From an uncultured Saprospiraceae bacterium (GTDB lineage Bacteria; Bacteroidota; Bacteroidia; Chitinophagales; Saprospiraceae), in NCBI GenBank assembly GCA_938008185.1, contig CALLLR010000002.1, positions 1 to 56,228 of the forward strand: DNA of 56,228 nt, in the 5' to 3' direction. A model generated the notes under the pieces. The model was not told the origin of the DNA, ran no database searches, and was given only the letters and a program-made list of their open reading frames with translations. Numbering within the stretch: the first letter of the stretch is position 1; each line of letters begins with the position of its first letter. Below, piece after piece: positions 44,001 to 52,987 of this stretch. The position numbers were made by a program, and so were the translations under genes.

Positions 44001-47000
44001 GTTAGATCAATACTCCCGTTGGTTTCTCCGATGCATTCAGAAACATCTTGATGGGTTTCAGCAACCATTGGCAAATTAAACACTTCTACCATATCCATCG
44101 CCGTTTCGTCGCATCCATTCCCATCTGTAAAACTGTAGGTAATCGTATGGGTGCCAGCACCTGCGAGTGAAGGATCGAAATTATACGTTCCGTCCCCGTT
44201 GTCTGTTACTCCAGATCCCGTAAAGCTACCGCCCAGCGGACTGCCACCGCTAACATTCATTTGCACGCCAGCATCAATACATAAATCTGCCAAAGCTGTG
44301 AAACTGACCATCGGGGTTGCGAATACTTCTACCATATCCATCGCCGTTTCGTCGCATCCATTCCCATCTGTAAAACTGTAGGTAATCGTATGGGTGCCAG
44401 CACCTGCGAGTGAAGGATCGAAATTATACGTTCCGTCGCCGTTGTCTATTACTCCAGATCCCGTAAAGCTACCGCCCAGCGGACTGCCACCGCTAACATT
44501 CATTTGCACGCCAGCATCGATACATAAATCTGCCAAAGCTGTGAAACTGACCATTGGGGTTGCGAATACTTCTACCATATCCATCGCCGTTTCGTCGCAA
44601 CCATTCCCATCCGTAAAACTGTAAGTGATCGTATGGGCCCCAGCACCTGCGAGTGAAGGATCGAAATTATACGTTCCGTCGCCGTTGTCTGTTACTCCAG
44701 ATCCCGTAAAGCTACCGCCCAGCGGACTGCCACCGCTAACATTCATTTGCACGCCAGCATCGATACATAAATCTGCCAAAGCTGTGAAACTGACCATCGG
44801 GGTTGCGAACACTTCTACCATATCTGTAGCCGTATTTGTACAAGATACTGCGCTGGCAGCAAGCCTAAAGTCAAACTCCCCACCCAGAGCAAGCGTCCAA
44901 GTATTACCCTGATCAAAAGATGCTATTGAATTTCCTCCTCCAACTTTTCTTGACCAGGTCCAGGTAGCTCCTGATGGTGTGTTATTATAAATAGAAATCC
45001 AGTAAGTAGTTCCAGCAGTTGCATTGAATGAAGGGATCATGGCCTCATAGCTAAACACATCAGAACCGAGAATATTAACCCCTATATCTGTTCTATTTAC
45101 ATTATCTCCAATAGAAATTGTATTTAGAATTATACCTGGCATTCCTATTCCATCACTATAAATTACAATCGTAAAATCATCCGTTGCAGGAGGATTAGCG
45201 TAAGCACCAGTCCACGCAACCGTAATAATTTCTTGATCGGAGGCTAATACGAAATCGTCAGCGGCTATGACGGTACTGGTTACATCACTGATCACAAAGG
45301 TTGTTACTGCGTCAAAACCTATATTGTCAAAGACCTCAATAGAGTCAGGAGTGGAATAAGTATAATTGATCGAATGAGTACCTATACCCGCCGTAGCCGG
45401 GTCAAAGCTATAGGTACCGTCAGAATTATTTACAACACCGGGCCCACTATATATTCCTTCTGCAGGAGTTCCTCCGCTTAAGGCAGATTGTACACCAGCA
45501 TCCACACATAGGTCTATGGGGGCCATAAATGTAACATCGGGTAACGGAAAAATTTCTACCTCGTCCGATGACACGGCCTCACATCCATTTCCATCAGTAA
45601 AAGTATATTCAATTAAATGTATGCCTGCACCGGCCGTAGCCGGATCAAAACTATAGGTACCATCAGGATTATTGATAACCCCAGGACCACCGTAAGTACC
45701 GCCCGAAGGAGTACCACCGCTTATATTTGTTTGTACACCTGCATCAACACATAAATCTGATAGAGTAGAAAAATTTATGATGGGTGCAGCAAATACTTCG
45801 ATTGTTTCACTAACAGTATTACTACAATTATTGGCATCTGTAAAATCATATGTGATCGTGTGCACGCCAACACCTGCGACCGCAGGGTCGAAGTTATTCC
45901 CAACTATTCCGTTTCCAGATAAAGTTCCTCCAGTTGGACTTTCATTTAAACTAAAAGCAGGAATATTTTCACAGATAGTTGCTGGCAAGGTAATACTGAG
46001 CATTGGTAAGGGAAATACTATGACTGCATCTGTGGCAGTATTTGAGCATCCATCTCTATTAGAAATTTCATAAGAAATAATATGAATACCACCACCCGCC
46101 AATACAGGAGAGAATTCGAATCCTCCTGCTCCATCGGATTGAACACCTGGTCCACTATAATTACCTCCGGTCGGACTTCCAGTATTCAGCGCCACGGGTA
46201 GATCATCATCACAAAGATCCGCCGGTCCAGTAAAGGTTACAGCGGGAGCCGAAAGGATAGAAATTTGCTGACACAAAAAAGGTCGGCATGCTGGATCACC
46301 GGGTAGTGGATTTAAGGTTGCGCAAATGCTATATGATCCGGCGGTAAACGTATTTGTAACTGTCGTGTTTAAATTATAAAAACCATCTGTACCTCCCATA
46401 ATATCTCCCCGTTCCAAAAAGGTTAGGCTATCACCACCCGAATAAGGATCAGCCGGAAGGGTACTTCCCGGAAAACTAGTGAAAAGTATTCCATAATCTG
46501 TTTCCTGATTATCGAGCGAATCAATCAATGTAATCCGATCAATAATCAAATTAATTTCTTCAAATTCACAAAGTGTTGGTATATCTGCAAATAGATTTAT
46601 GGTAGGGCAAGGAGATTCACAAATAGAGATTTCTGTAAAGGCAGTAGCGAAACAACCATTTGCATCGGTATAATTGTAGTTTACCGTATAAGTTCCTGCT
46701 CCGGCAGCGCTTACATCCAGCGTAGCGGTACCATCACTATTGTCCATAAATCCGGTAATTGCGTCACTATCAAACGTTCCGGTAAAACCTGGTCCGCCTA
46801 CAAAAACAGCATCTTCTCCACCAGTACAACGATCTTCTGAATCACTAATGGTCGTTATTGGATTTTCGAAAACTTCAATACTATCCATCACCGTTGTAGA
46901 ACAACCATCACGGTTACCGAGAGTATAATTAATAATGTGAGTACCTACCCCCGATAAAACCGGATTAAATTCAAAACCACCTCTTCCATCGCCTTGTACG

Positions 47001-47590
47001 CCATTTCCGCTATAGGTACCGCCGGACGGCTCACCCGTGTCTAGAACTACCGCTTGTCCATCTTCGCAAATATCGGCCGGAGCAACAAAAGTTACGATTG
47101 GACCTGCCAGTATAGTTACTTCCTGACAATTGGTCGGTCGGCAAGCTGGGTTGGAAGGTACTGGGTCGAGTGTCGTACATATAATGTAAGTATTCGGAAT
47201 CAAATCTTCTCCTCCGGTTGTACTGGCACCATAAAAAACATCTGCACCTCCGGTTAAATCTTCATTTGGTACATTAGCAATAATATTACCTCCAATGTAA
47301 GGATCAGCAGGAATTGTCGTTCCTGGAAAACTAACGAAGTTAACGCCGAAGTCCGTCTCTCCATTATCCAAACTATCCATAATTGTCATACGGATAACCT
47401 CCAGAGATAATTCTTCTCCTTCACAAATATCGGGAATGTCAAGAAATATTCCGGCATTCGGACAATTATCTTGGGCTAAAAGTAAAGTCGCTGTAAAAAG
47501 TAGTGTGATCAATAATCCAATACGCTGTCCAGCGTAGCAAGCTACAGTTAGCGGTGAGTTGCTCACTGCCAGGGGGGAAACCTTTTTCAT
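41045..47590 (-). CDS. 2181-residue repeat adhesin with dockerin-like and cohesin-like domains and T9SS tail
   Basis: A signal peptide lies within ~1-40. Cys-rich N-terminal modules (~40-400) precede Ig-like repeats of ~80 residues (TYSFDPATAGAGIHLIEYTF type). The repeats are interrupted at ~747-925 by a different beta-sandwich (DDFVLASDQEIITVAWTG ... WISIYNN). Three almost identical 81-residue repeats follow at ~926-1169. HYR-like domains cover ~1250-1775. A dockerin-like pair (~1827-1885, GISTYDLVLLGQHLL and ADVNNSGSVSTLDMIALRR), a cohesin-like domain (~1961-2080) and a Por_Secre_tail (~2087-2181) end the protein. It is a paralogue of the 1701-residue protein in its last ~400 residues. Confidence 0.88.
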   Translation of the reverse strand: MKKVSPLAVSNSPLTVACYAGQRIGLLITLLFTATLLLAQDNCPNAGIFLDIPDICEGEELSLEVIRMTIMDSLDNGETDFGVNFVSFPGTTIPADPYIGGNIIANVPNEDLTGGADVFYGASTTGGEDLIPNTYIICTTLDPVPSNPACRPTNCQEVTILAGPIVTFVAPADICEDGQAVVLDTGEPSGGTYSGNGVQGDGRGGFEFNPVLSGVGTHIINYTLGNRDGCSTTVMDSIEVFENPITTISDSEDRCTGGEDAVFVGGPGFTGTFDSDAITGFMDNSDGTATLDVSAAGAGTYTVNYNYTDANGCFATAFTEISICESPCPTINLFADIPTLCEFEEINLIIDRITLIDSLDNQETDYGILFTSFPGSTLPADPYSGGDSLTFLERGDIMGGTDGFYNLNTTVTNTFTAGSYSICATLNPLPGDPACRPFLCQQISILSAPAVTFTGPADLCDDDLPVALNTGSPTGGNYSGPGVQSDGAGGFEFSPVLAGGGIHIISYEISNRDGCSNTATDAVIVFPLPMLSITLPATICENIPAFSLNESPTGGTLSGNGIVGNNFDPAVAGVGVHTITYDFTDANNCSNTVSETIEVFAAPIINFSTLSDLCVDAGVQTNISGGTPSGGTYGGPGVINNPDGTYSFDPATAGAGIHLIEYTFTDGNGCEAVSSDEVEIFPLPDVTFMAPIDLCVDAGVQSALSGGTPAEGIYSGPGVVNNSDGTYSFDPATAGIGTHSINYTYSTPDSIEVFDNIGFDAVTTFVISDVTSTVIAADDFVLASDQEIITVAWTGAYANPPATDDFTIVIYSDGIGMPGIILNTISIGDNVNRTDIGVNILGSDVFSYEAMIPSFNATAGTTYWISIYNNTPSGATWTWSRKVGGGNSIASFDQGNTWTLALGGEFDFRLAASAVSCTNTATDMVEVFATPMVSFTALADLCIDAGVQMNVSGGSPLGGSFTGSGVTDNGDGTYNFDPSLAGAGAHTITYSFTDGNGCDETAMDMVEVFATPMVSFTALADLCIDAGVQMNVSGGSPLGGSFTGSGVIDNGDGTYNFDPSLAGAGTHTITYSFTDGNGCDETAMDMVEVFATPMVSFTALADLCIDAGVQMNVSGGSPLGGSFTGSGVTDNGDGTYNFDPSLAGAGTHTITYSFTDGNGCDETAMDMVEVFNLPMVAETHQDVSECIGETNGSIDLTVTDNGIFNFNWVTVDGSGLITDSEDQNNLSAGEYMVTVMNATTSCSTTLTIEIMEGIDVVAPVMNCPSDITINCVDDQSISSLGMATATDNCDPSPMISFVDDSDFTGCSGTGQIIRTWMATDNSNNMTICEQMISIVDNDAPVFDMLSTMEVVDCPQEIPAPVALTATDECTGPITLMPEITTIDQTCANEFTRIYTYNFVDDCDNATVFTQSYQVVTSPPVLLTSPPDYTVACELDIVLYPHLVSVSSSCDGPLQISSVLNGPFGAAGCSGSTYEAVYSWTDGCHTDSVVQIYTLENEGPEFVCPPSICVIDCLDDPNLMQNTFDEYADFATVSTSCSASTVTITNDFAENNFINNNCGTGSSIAYPGALEYQVVTFTATDGCNRSTTCTAIVVVVDNTAPEFNGTPVTGFADCGSDVQATYDNWVNHQITRLDANDACGFDGAVELTYSPEAPTINNGSPSVTPVTFTASDACGNSSVITVSFIVESEGGPAFAQVPADEIISCNDLSAIFGNVILFENCSSAIITFEDVYVIGDVSSCDNQETAILRRTWTATDAAGNTATASQEITIIPGRANVAGTIFTEENELVSDIHLAVYLNNGMMDEQITTEQGTYNFELPVQNNYEILPTRNDHPLNGISTYDLVLLGQHLLEINTLDSPYQLIAADVNNSGSVSTLDMIALRRMILVIDTEFPNNESWRFIDADYLFPNSDNPFLTTFPESHNINGLSNDLTKDFVAIKTGDLNQSAVANALLEGDVREDRPLWLLEMPDELMYRGQEYLIPVTAHQDGVVNGFQYTLTFDPDLVEVSAVVAGALKGMNIESFGTQALDQGWLTTSWHQPYPETVLKGDTIFAIKFIPKKNIGLNKLFSINSFKTPAEMYTGSEILTPGLTFKVKGAYKVYQNVPNPFSTSTTIGFEQPASGTVKLTVFDVTGKRLYHTKATFGQGYQEFEIQKEDLNNTGVLFYKLDFEKYSSIKKMILID
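44083..44811 (-). repeat. Three near-identical 243-bp tandem repeats within the 2181-residue gene
   Basis: Three in-frame 243-bp (81-codon) units differ by only a few bases, far less than neighbouring repeats of the same domain type. This suggests recent duplication or gene conversion and possible copy-number variation. Confidence 0.85.
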
Positions 47591-47721
47591 ATGTTTACTG
47601 GTTGTTTCTAACTATTAAAAGGGAACAACGGTATTTGGGAACACAAAGGGAAAGCCTTTAGGTAGAAAAGCAAAGAAGAGGAAAGCTCTTTAAATTAAAT
47701 AATAATATAATGTATAAGAAC

Positions 47722-47757
47722 AAAAGCAATGCCAGAATAATGTCTGACATTGCTTTT
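47722..47757 (-). terminator. Terminator of the 1164-residue propeller protein gene
   Basis: A 15-bp stem with one mismatch (47722-47736 with 47743-47757) and a 6-nt loop lies 51 bp past the stop on the minus strand. Only a weak T-rich tail follows. Confidence 0.7.
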
Positions 47758-47808
47758 AAATATTGTTATTAATCTTTATATAAAAATATTTGAAAATACT
47801 CTAGCCTT

Positions 47809-50800
47809 TTAGAAAATTTCTATTTTACGAACTACCCTGATTCCTTTCTCATCCACTATTGAGAGTAAATAAATCCCACTCTTGAGCGATAAATCTATTT
47901 GTAAATTATTTATCCCACTTACAAGTGCTTCTTTTTGGTCCACTATTTTCGCTCCTAATAGTGTTAGAATTTGAAGTTGAATAGATTGGACGTTGGTAGA
48001 ACTCAGGTTGATATTTAAGGGCTGATCTGTGGTATTTGGATTTGGAAAGACATTAATTTTTGAAAGCGTTTTTATATCATCTACTGACGTAACAAAATTG
48101 ACCGGTAATGAAAGCTCCTCACTACAACCATTAGCATCCGTTACAGTAACCGCATAAACTCCCGGAGTCAAATTATGTACTTCACTAATCGTGACACCGT
48201 TATTCCATTGGTAAGAGTAAGGGGGTAATCCTCCGAGTGTTTGTAGTGTGATACCTCCAAGTCCATTTCCTTCATCTTCAATAATAGTAGCTTCTACGGT
48301 AATTGTTTCTACTACTTCCAAGTATAAGGTAGTTTCAATTTCACAACCATTATTTGACAATAAAATCCCCTGATAGATACCGGTCTCCGTATATGATTGT
48401 CCATCAAAATCATAGGATTCTCCTTCACAAATAACAGCATCAACTTCGGTGGTTCCCGGATAAATACTTAAAATTAGCGTTACCGTGCTATCACATCCCT
48501 TAGCGGTAGAAAACAAATTAGTGTATACCCCACTTTGAATATAATTCTGGTTTCCAAAAACAAAAAATTCTCCTTGGCACAGTACATCGGTTTCCGTTGT
48601 ATTAGAGACCGGTTCAACTCTTAAATCTAATAATACGGTACTGTCACAACCACTACTCGTTGGCCAGACAACTTCATAAGTTCCTTCTTCCGAAAAACTA
48701 TTTCCACCAATTTCAAAACTATCCCCCTCGCAGATTTCTACGGTCTGATTGATGGGTTGAAAAGCGTCTACAACAGTAAGATCTACCGTTACGGTACTAT
48801 CGCAACCCAAAGTAGATATAAAGTCGAAAGAATAAACACCAGAACTATTATAAGCTTGATCGCCCAGAATATAAATATCTCCGTCGCAGAGGTCTACCGC
48901 TAGATTATATTCAGAAGGCTGAACCGTTAAGTCCAGGTCGATATTTATGATACAATTATCGTTTTCAATCGTCTCTTGATATATCCCGGTTTCATCGTAA
49001 TTTTGACCAGCAAGTGTGACTGTTATTCCGTTACAAACTGTAGTAGTTTCTTTAAAAAAATAAGTGCAACTAAATACGGCTACTGCATTATCATCCGCTG
49101 CGGTAACATAAATAAATTTTCCATCTGCACTTATTTCTACGCTGGAGGCACCCGCAATGCTGTGCACATCAAATTCATCGTTTCGCTGTACTTTTTCAAA
49201 AGTCAGCGCACCGGTAACCAAGTTTCGTCGGTAAGCAGCAATAGTATTTTCAGCCTTAGAACTAAAGTAAATTAAATCTCCATTGGGATTTAAATTTAAA
49301 TTATCCACGGTATTCAAACCTCCAAATCCTCCTCCCCCGGCAGTAGCTTCGTAGGTCATTTCCAGCGTTAAACTTCCAGTCGGAGTAATCCTGAATTGAC
49401 TTACACTACTTGTAGCAGGATTGACGGTATAGATATGATCAGTACTACCCCGCTCCATCTTAACCGCTGCCGGCGCAGCAATCATTTCCTGAAATTCTAG
49501 CCCTCCATTTTGGTTGTCTATATTAAAAATAGCAATGACTTCTTCGACACTTCCCAAGGCGTAGAGTCTGGTCTGGTCATTGTTTGAAATTATTTTAGTA
49601 ACACCTTCAAGTCCGTTCACTCCGTTTTCACCATCAAAAATAGCATCTACAAACTCCAGCGTTCCATCATCGGAATCTCTGGCAAAAACCCCAATAGCAT
49701 TATCAAAAAAGCCTGCAGCGTAAACGTAATTTTCATTTTCTGAAAATACTAGACTGTTGGTACCACTAATACCATCTACTCCGAATAGTCCGTCTTTCTC
49801 TTTATCTGAAAAAGTTAGTAACCCAGTATTTACATCTCGGTGAAAATGAGTAACTGTATTGTCCCAAAATCCTGCAATATAAACATCCATTCCATCAGCG
49901 CTGATAATTATTTCCGTAGCACCATTCAAACCATCCAGTCCTCCTCCATCTTCTAAAAAATCAATATAGGTCAACCTCCCGTTTTCGGGATTACGAGCAA
50001 AAATACTCACTGCGTCTCCTTCTTTTGCCGCAACGTACAAATAATTTCCATCGGGACTAATGACTGCCGTTTCTGCACCGCGAAGTCCCGTAATTCCCAG
50101 ACCGCTTCCTCGTTCGCTATAAGCAAAATCCAGCGTTTCTTCTACCTCATTTCTACTGAATGACAGGAGAGCATTACTCCCAAAATCTGCTACATAAACT
50201 TCATCAAATTTATCACTCACCGCAAACGCAACTGGAAAATCAAGGTCTGTAATATTTTGTTCTCCATTTCTGAGGGTCTCTTGGTAAATAAGATCTCCAG
50301 TGGTTACATTTCGATTAAAAATAACCAACGCATTACTTCCTGTACCCGTAGCATAAACTTGTTGATCATCGGCACTAACTGTAATCGCAACGGTACCTTC
50401 TAAACCACTCACATTATTTTCTGACTCACTAAAACTTTTAATAAAAGTTAAACTGCCCGTATTTTGATTTCGGCGAAATACTTCTACACTTCCTCCATCA
50501 CTACTAGCAACGTAAACGTTTTTTCCATCTTTGCTAATGCTCAATCCAGACGCACCTAATAATACATCATTTGGAATGTCTTCATCAGACCGGCTACCAG
50601 CATAAGTTAATCTTCCGTTACTATTATTGCGATTGAACCAAGTAATGGCATTATCTGCGTAACTGGTTACCAACACCTGACGACCATCCGGACTTACTTT
50701 TACCTTTACCGGAAAATTCATATTATTATTTCCATTCTGATTATTACGAATCACCTGAACCAAAGATAAGCTACCATCGTTAACATTTCGAGTAAAAACC

Positions 50801-51303
50801 GCTACCGCATTTTCGTCCTGTCCTACTACGTACAAATAGTTACCGTCTGGTGTAAAGTCCATTAGATACGCGCCTTGGATACCATCAATATTATTTAAAT
50901 TATCCTGATATTTCCCCAGTAACGTTAGTCGGCCAGTTGATTCATCTTTTGCAAAATAAACAATGGAGTTTTCTTCTTGTCCGGTAGCGTAAACATGCCG
51001 ATTGTCCGGACTGACTTTCACGTCATAAGTTCCTCCCAACCCCGAGATTCCTTCCACCTCATTTTTCTGTGTTTCCACAAAAATAATACTACCGTCCGTA
51101 TTTCTTTCGAAAACAGTAATTGCATCTTCATCAAAACTACTTACGTAAAGAAACTGACCATCTGGACTGACATCTACCGAAGAGGCATTATTTAGAAAGG
51201 GTTTTCCAAGTTTTTCAAAAACTTGACTTTCAAAATGAATTTGGGCCGAACTTGAAAGATTAAAAAATAAACTAAGGAAAATTACATACTTGAACTTCGC
51301 CAT
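47809..51303 (-). CDS. Double seven-bladed beta-propeller surface protein with Cys-motif repeats and T9SS tail
   Basis: The 1164-residue product has a signal peptide (FKYVIFLSLFFNLSSSAQ). Fourteen propeller strand units of ~52 residues (~30-745) each carry a VSPDGxxxYVxG-like core, which fits two seven-bladed lactonase/YVTN-type propellers. Then come about four to five repeats (~746-1000) with ICEGD and GCDSTV motifs. One SprB-like repeat (~1001-1066, GGLPPYSYQWNNG) and a Por_Secre_tail (~1075-1164, NVFPNPNTTDQ, GIYLLSI) end it. The propellers resemble 6-phosphogluconolactonase-type domains, but a surface binding role is likelier. Same GCDST-type repeats occur in the adhesin at 52988. Confidence 0.88.
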   Translation of the reverse strand: MAKFKYVIFLSLFFNLSSSAQIHFESQVFEKLGKPFLNNASSVDVSPDGQFLYVSSFDEDAITVFERNTDGSIIFVETQKNEVEGISGLGGTYDVKVSPDNRHVYATGQEENSIVYFAKDESTGRLTLLGKYQDNLNNIDGIQGAYLMDFTPDGNYLYVVGQDENAVAVFTRNVNDGSLSLVQVIRNNQNGNNNMNFPVKVKVSPDGRQVLVTSYADNAITWFNRNNSNGRLTYAGSRSDEDIPNDVLLGASGLSISKDGKNVYVASSDGGSVEVFRRNQNTGSLTFIKSFSESENNVSGLEGTVAITVSADDQQVYATGTGSNALVIFNRNVTTGDLIYQETLRNGEQNITDLDFPVAFAVSDKFDEVYVADFGSNALLSFSRNEVEETLDFAYSERGSGLGITGLRGAETAVISPDGNYLYVAAKEGDAVSIFARNPENGRLTYIDFLEDGGGLDGLNGATEIIISADGMDVYIAGFWDNTVTHFHRDVNTGLLTFSDKEKDGLFGVDGISGTNSLVFSENENYVYAAGFFDNAIGVFARDSDDGTLEFVDAIFDGENGVNGLEGVTKIISNNDQTRLYALGSVEEVIAIFNIDNQNGGLEFQEMIAAPAAVKMERGSTDHIYTVNPATSSVSQFRITPTGSLTLEMTYEATAGGGGFGGLNTVDNLNLNPNGDLIYFSSKAENTIAAYRRNLVTGALTFEKVQRNDEFDVHSIAGASSVEISADGKFIYVTAADDNAVAVFSCTYFFKETTTVCNGITVTLAGQNYDETGIYQETIENDNCIINIDLDLTVQPSEYNLAVDLCDGDIYILGDQAYNSSGVYSFDFISTLGCDSTVTVDLTVVDAFQPINQTVEICEGDSFEIGGNSFSEEGTYEVVWPTSSGCDSTVLLDLRVEPVSNTTETDVLCQGEFFVFGNQNYIQSGVYTNLFSTAKGCDSTVTLILSIYPGTTEVDAVICEGESYDFDGQSYTETGIYQGILLSNNGCEIETTLYLEVVETITVEATIIEDEGNGLGGITLQTLGGLPPYSYQWNNGVTISEVHNLTPGVYAVTVTDANGCSEELSLPVNFVTSVDDIKTLSKINVFPNPNTTDQPLNINLSSTNVQSIQLQILTLLGAKIVDQKEALVSGINNLQIDLSLKSGIYLLSIVDEKGIRVVRKIEIF

Positions 51304-51330
51304 GACAATACGATAATTAGGTTAGTATTC

Positions 51331-51594
51331 GTGCAGTACTTAAGTGGTGATTACTGGCGATTACTAACTGATGAAATCAGAAAGATGTACATGGGGGAAA
51401 CTAAAATTTTATGGTCGGTAGTTTCAGGTCGGAAAATAGTAGATTTTAGCGAAAAAAAGAATAGAATTAAAGATTATGCTAAGTCTACTATTTTTATTTT
51501 GGCAAATAATGTACCAGATAAAAGTGGAAAAGCCTCATTCGTAATGAATGAAGCTCTCCGTCATGGTTATATTGGTATGTTGTTGTATTCTTAG
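51331..51594 (+). CDS. Possible small hypothetical protein in a gap between minus-strand genes
   Basis: An 87-codon frame from a GTG (51331), or 69 codons from an ATG at 51385, fills the gap between two minus-strand genes. It ends overlapping the last bases of the PorP/SprF gene by 4 bp. The product is basic and soluble with no known motif. There is no promoter box. It might be chance, but it is not antisense to a gene. Confidence 0.25.
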   Translation: MQYLSGDYWRLLTDEIRKMYMGETKILWSVVSGRKIVDFSEKKNRIKDYAKSTIFILANNVPDKSGKASFVMNEALRHGYIGMLLYS

Positions 51595-52625
51595 AAGTCC
51601 GGACACCGAACTTTTGCAGGCTTTCTTTGTCTTTTGTTTTCCAAAATATGTACGATAGATAATTCTGGTCCTCCTCTTCCGTAACTAACTTTGGTCAATG
51701 AAGATATATTTAAATCAAAAGTAAACGTAAAATAGGTCTGGTTATAATCCGCTCGAATAGCTGCTACCACCGCATCGGTACCTACTAGATCTACATCAGC
51801 ATGCCAGCGTACCCAGGCACCAAAGTGAATTGAAGAAGGAGATTTTGTACGGTGGCTTTTGAGTGTTTTAAATTTCCAAAAACTACCTAGCGTAATTTCT
51901 CGATGTGGTCCTTGATCCTGAAAGATAAAACTAGGCTTCAGGTAAGATCTTTTTCCTACTCTAAAATCACCTCCTCCGTGAATTAGCCATCTCCTGTATA
52001 ATTTTTCTCCGTTGGTAAAAGAGTTTCTTTGAAAGAATCCTACCTTCGGTTGATTAATGTGAAATAAACTACCACCTACATAGAAAGAGTTATCCCGATC
52101 CAGAGCATAAAACCAGGATAGTCCAGCATTTATATCCCAATAAAAAATCTTATCATTTGTTCCCGCATCAACGATTGGCTCATCGTCGTTGGCGACAATC
52201 TTAGTATAATCAACACTATTTGTAACAAATGAATTCTGAATACCAAATGAGACATAATTTGATCCGCTGCCATCCAGTGATTTCAGCATGGATAAAGATA
52301 AGCCAGCTGAACTCGTTCTGAATCCAAGATCCCCGGCTACATCTGTATAGAGTTGTAATCCTCCTCCTACAAGGTCAGAATTTCTCATTACGAATAACTT
52401 TCGATCAACGGATGCGACCATGGTCTTATAACCATTAGTGATACCCGTCCACTGGGTTCTTGCGTTGGCTATTAATCTGGTATCACCGGTAAAGAGTCCA
52501 TTTAACGATGGATTTAAAACAGTTGGTGAAGCGTGGATATGCGATAGATGTATATCCTGAGCATTGACGACCAATCCGCTAAAAAGAAGCAGAAATAGCA
52601 TACTACTTTGGTAGAATGATCTCAT
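51591..52625 (-). CDS. PorP/SprF family outer-membrane protein
   Basis: The 344-residue product has a signal peptide (MRSFYQSSMLFLLLFSGLVVNAQ). The diagnostic PorP/SprF start follows (DIHLSHIHASPTVLNPSLNGLFTGDTRLIANARTQW). A beta-barrel made of amphipathic strands (VGGGLQLYTDVAGDLGFRTSS, YYVGGSLFHINQPKVGF, LNISSLTKVSYGRG) completes it. PorP/SprF proteins anchor or help secrete a CHU_C-type adhesin encoded just upstream. Here the CHU_C adhesin at 52988 precedes it on the same strand, 362 bp away, with a terminator hairpin between. Pairing with that adhesin is likely but inferred. Confidence 0.92.
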   Translation of the reverse strand: MRSFYQSSMLFLLLFSGLVVNAQDIHLSHIHASPTVLNPSLNGLFTGDTRLIANARTQWTGITNGYKTMVASVDRKLFVMRNSDLVGGGLQLYTDVAGDLGFRTSSAGLSLSMLKSLDGSGSNYVSFGIQNSFVTNSVDYTKIVANDDEPIVDAGTNDKIFYWDINAGLSWFYALDRDNSFYVGGSLFHINQPKVGFFQRNSFTNGEKLYRRWLIHGGGDFRVGKRSYLKPSFIFQDQGPHREITLGSFWKFKTLKSHRTKSPSSIHFGAWVRWHADVDLVGTDAVVAAIRADYNQTYFTFTFDLNISSLTKVSYGRGGPELSIVHILENKRQRKPAKVRCPDF

Positions 52626-52915
52626 GGTTAGTTAATTTCAGTTTGATTATGATTGGAATAACCACTAGCAATGGGTTTAAAACCATAGCATAATAGTCTT
52701 CTATTTTCGTGTGTTGAAATCGGGGGAAATTAAATAACGGGGAGATAATTACAGAGGGAAGAAAAACGGAAGGAAACTACTAGTATCAAAGTCAATATTC
52801 GTGCCAGCAGGTAGTAATTTTTTCCAACAAAAAGGATGGTACTGTTTTACATTAGATAAAAGTCAATTTCCATGCCATTAGCGCACAAAATTGTCACAAT
52901 TTTCTTTTTTTTGCT

Positions 52916-52962
52916 AAAAAAAGCGCCAGACCAACAACGATAAATCGCTTGCTGCCTGGCGC
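52916..52962 (-). terminator. Hairpin terminator between the CHU_C adhesin and the PorP/SprF gene
   Basis: GCGCCAG (52923-52929) and CTGGCGC (52956-52962) form a 7-bp stem, extended by CGAT/ATCG nearer the loop. On the minus strand a 7-T run follows (52922-52916). The rest of the 361-bp gap (52626-52987) has no gene. Confidence 0.8.
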
Positions 52963-52987
52963 AATATATATATGTGTAATTCTTAAA

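Noticed and set aside
44083-44811. CRISPR-like array
   Set aside because: The units are contiguous 243-bp coding repeats without spacers and keep one protein frame.
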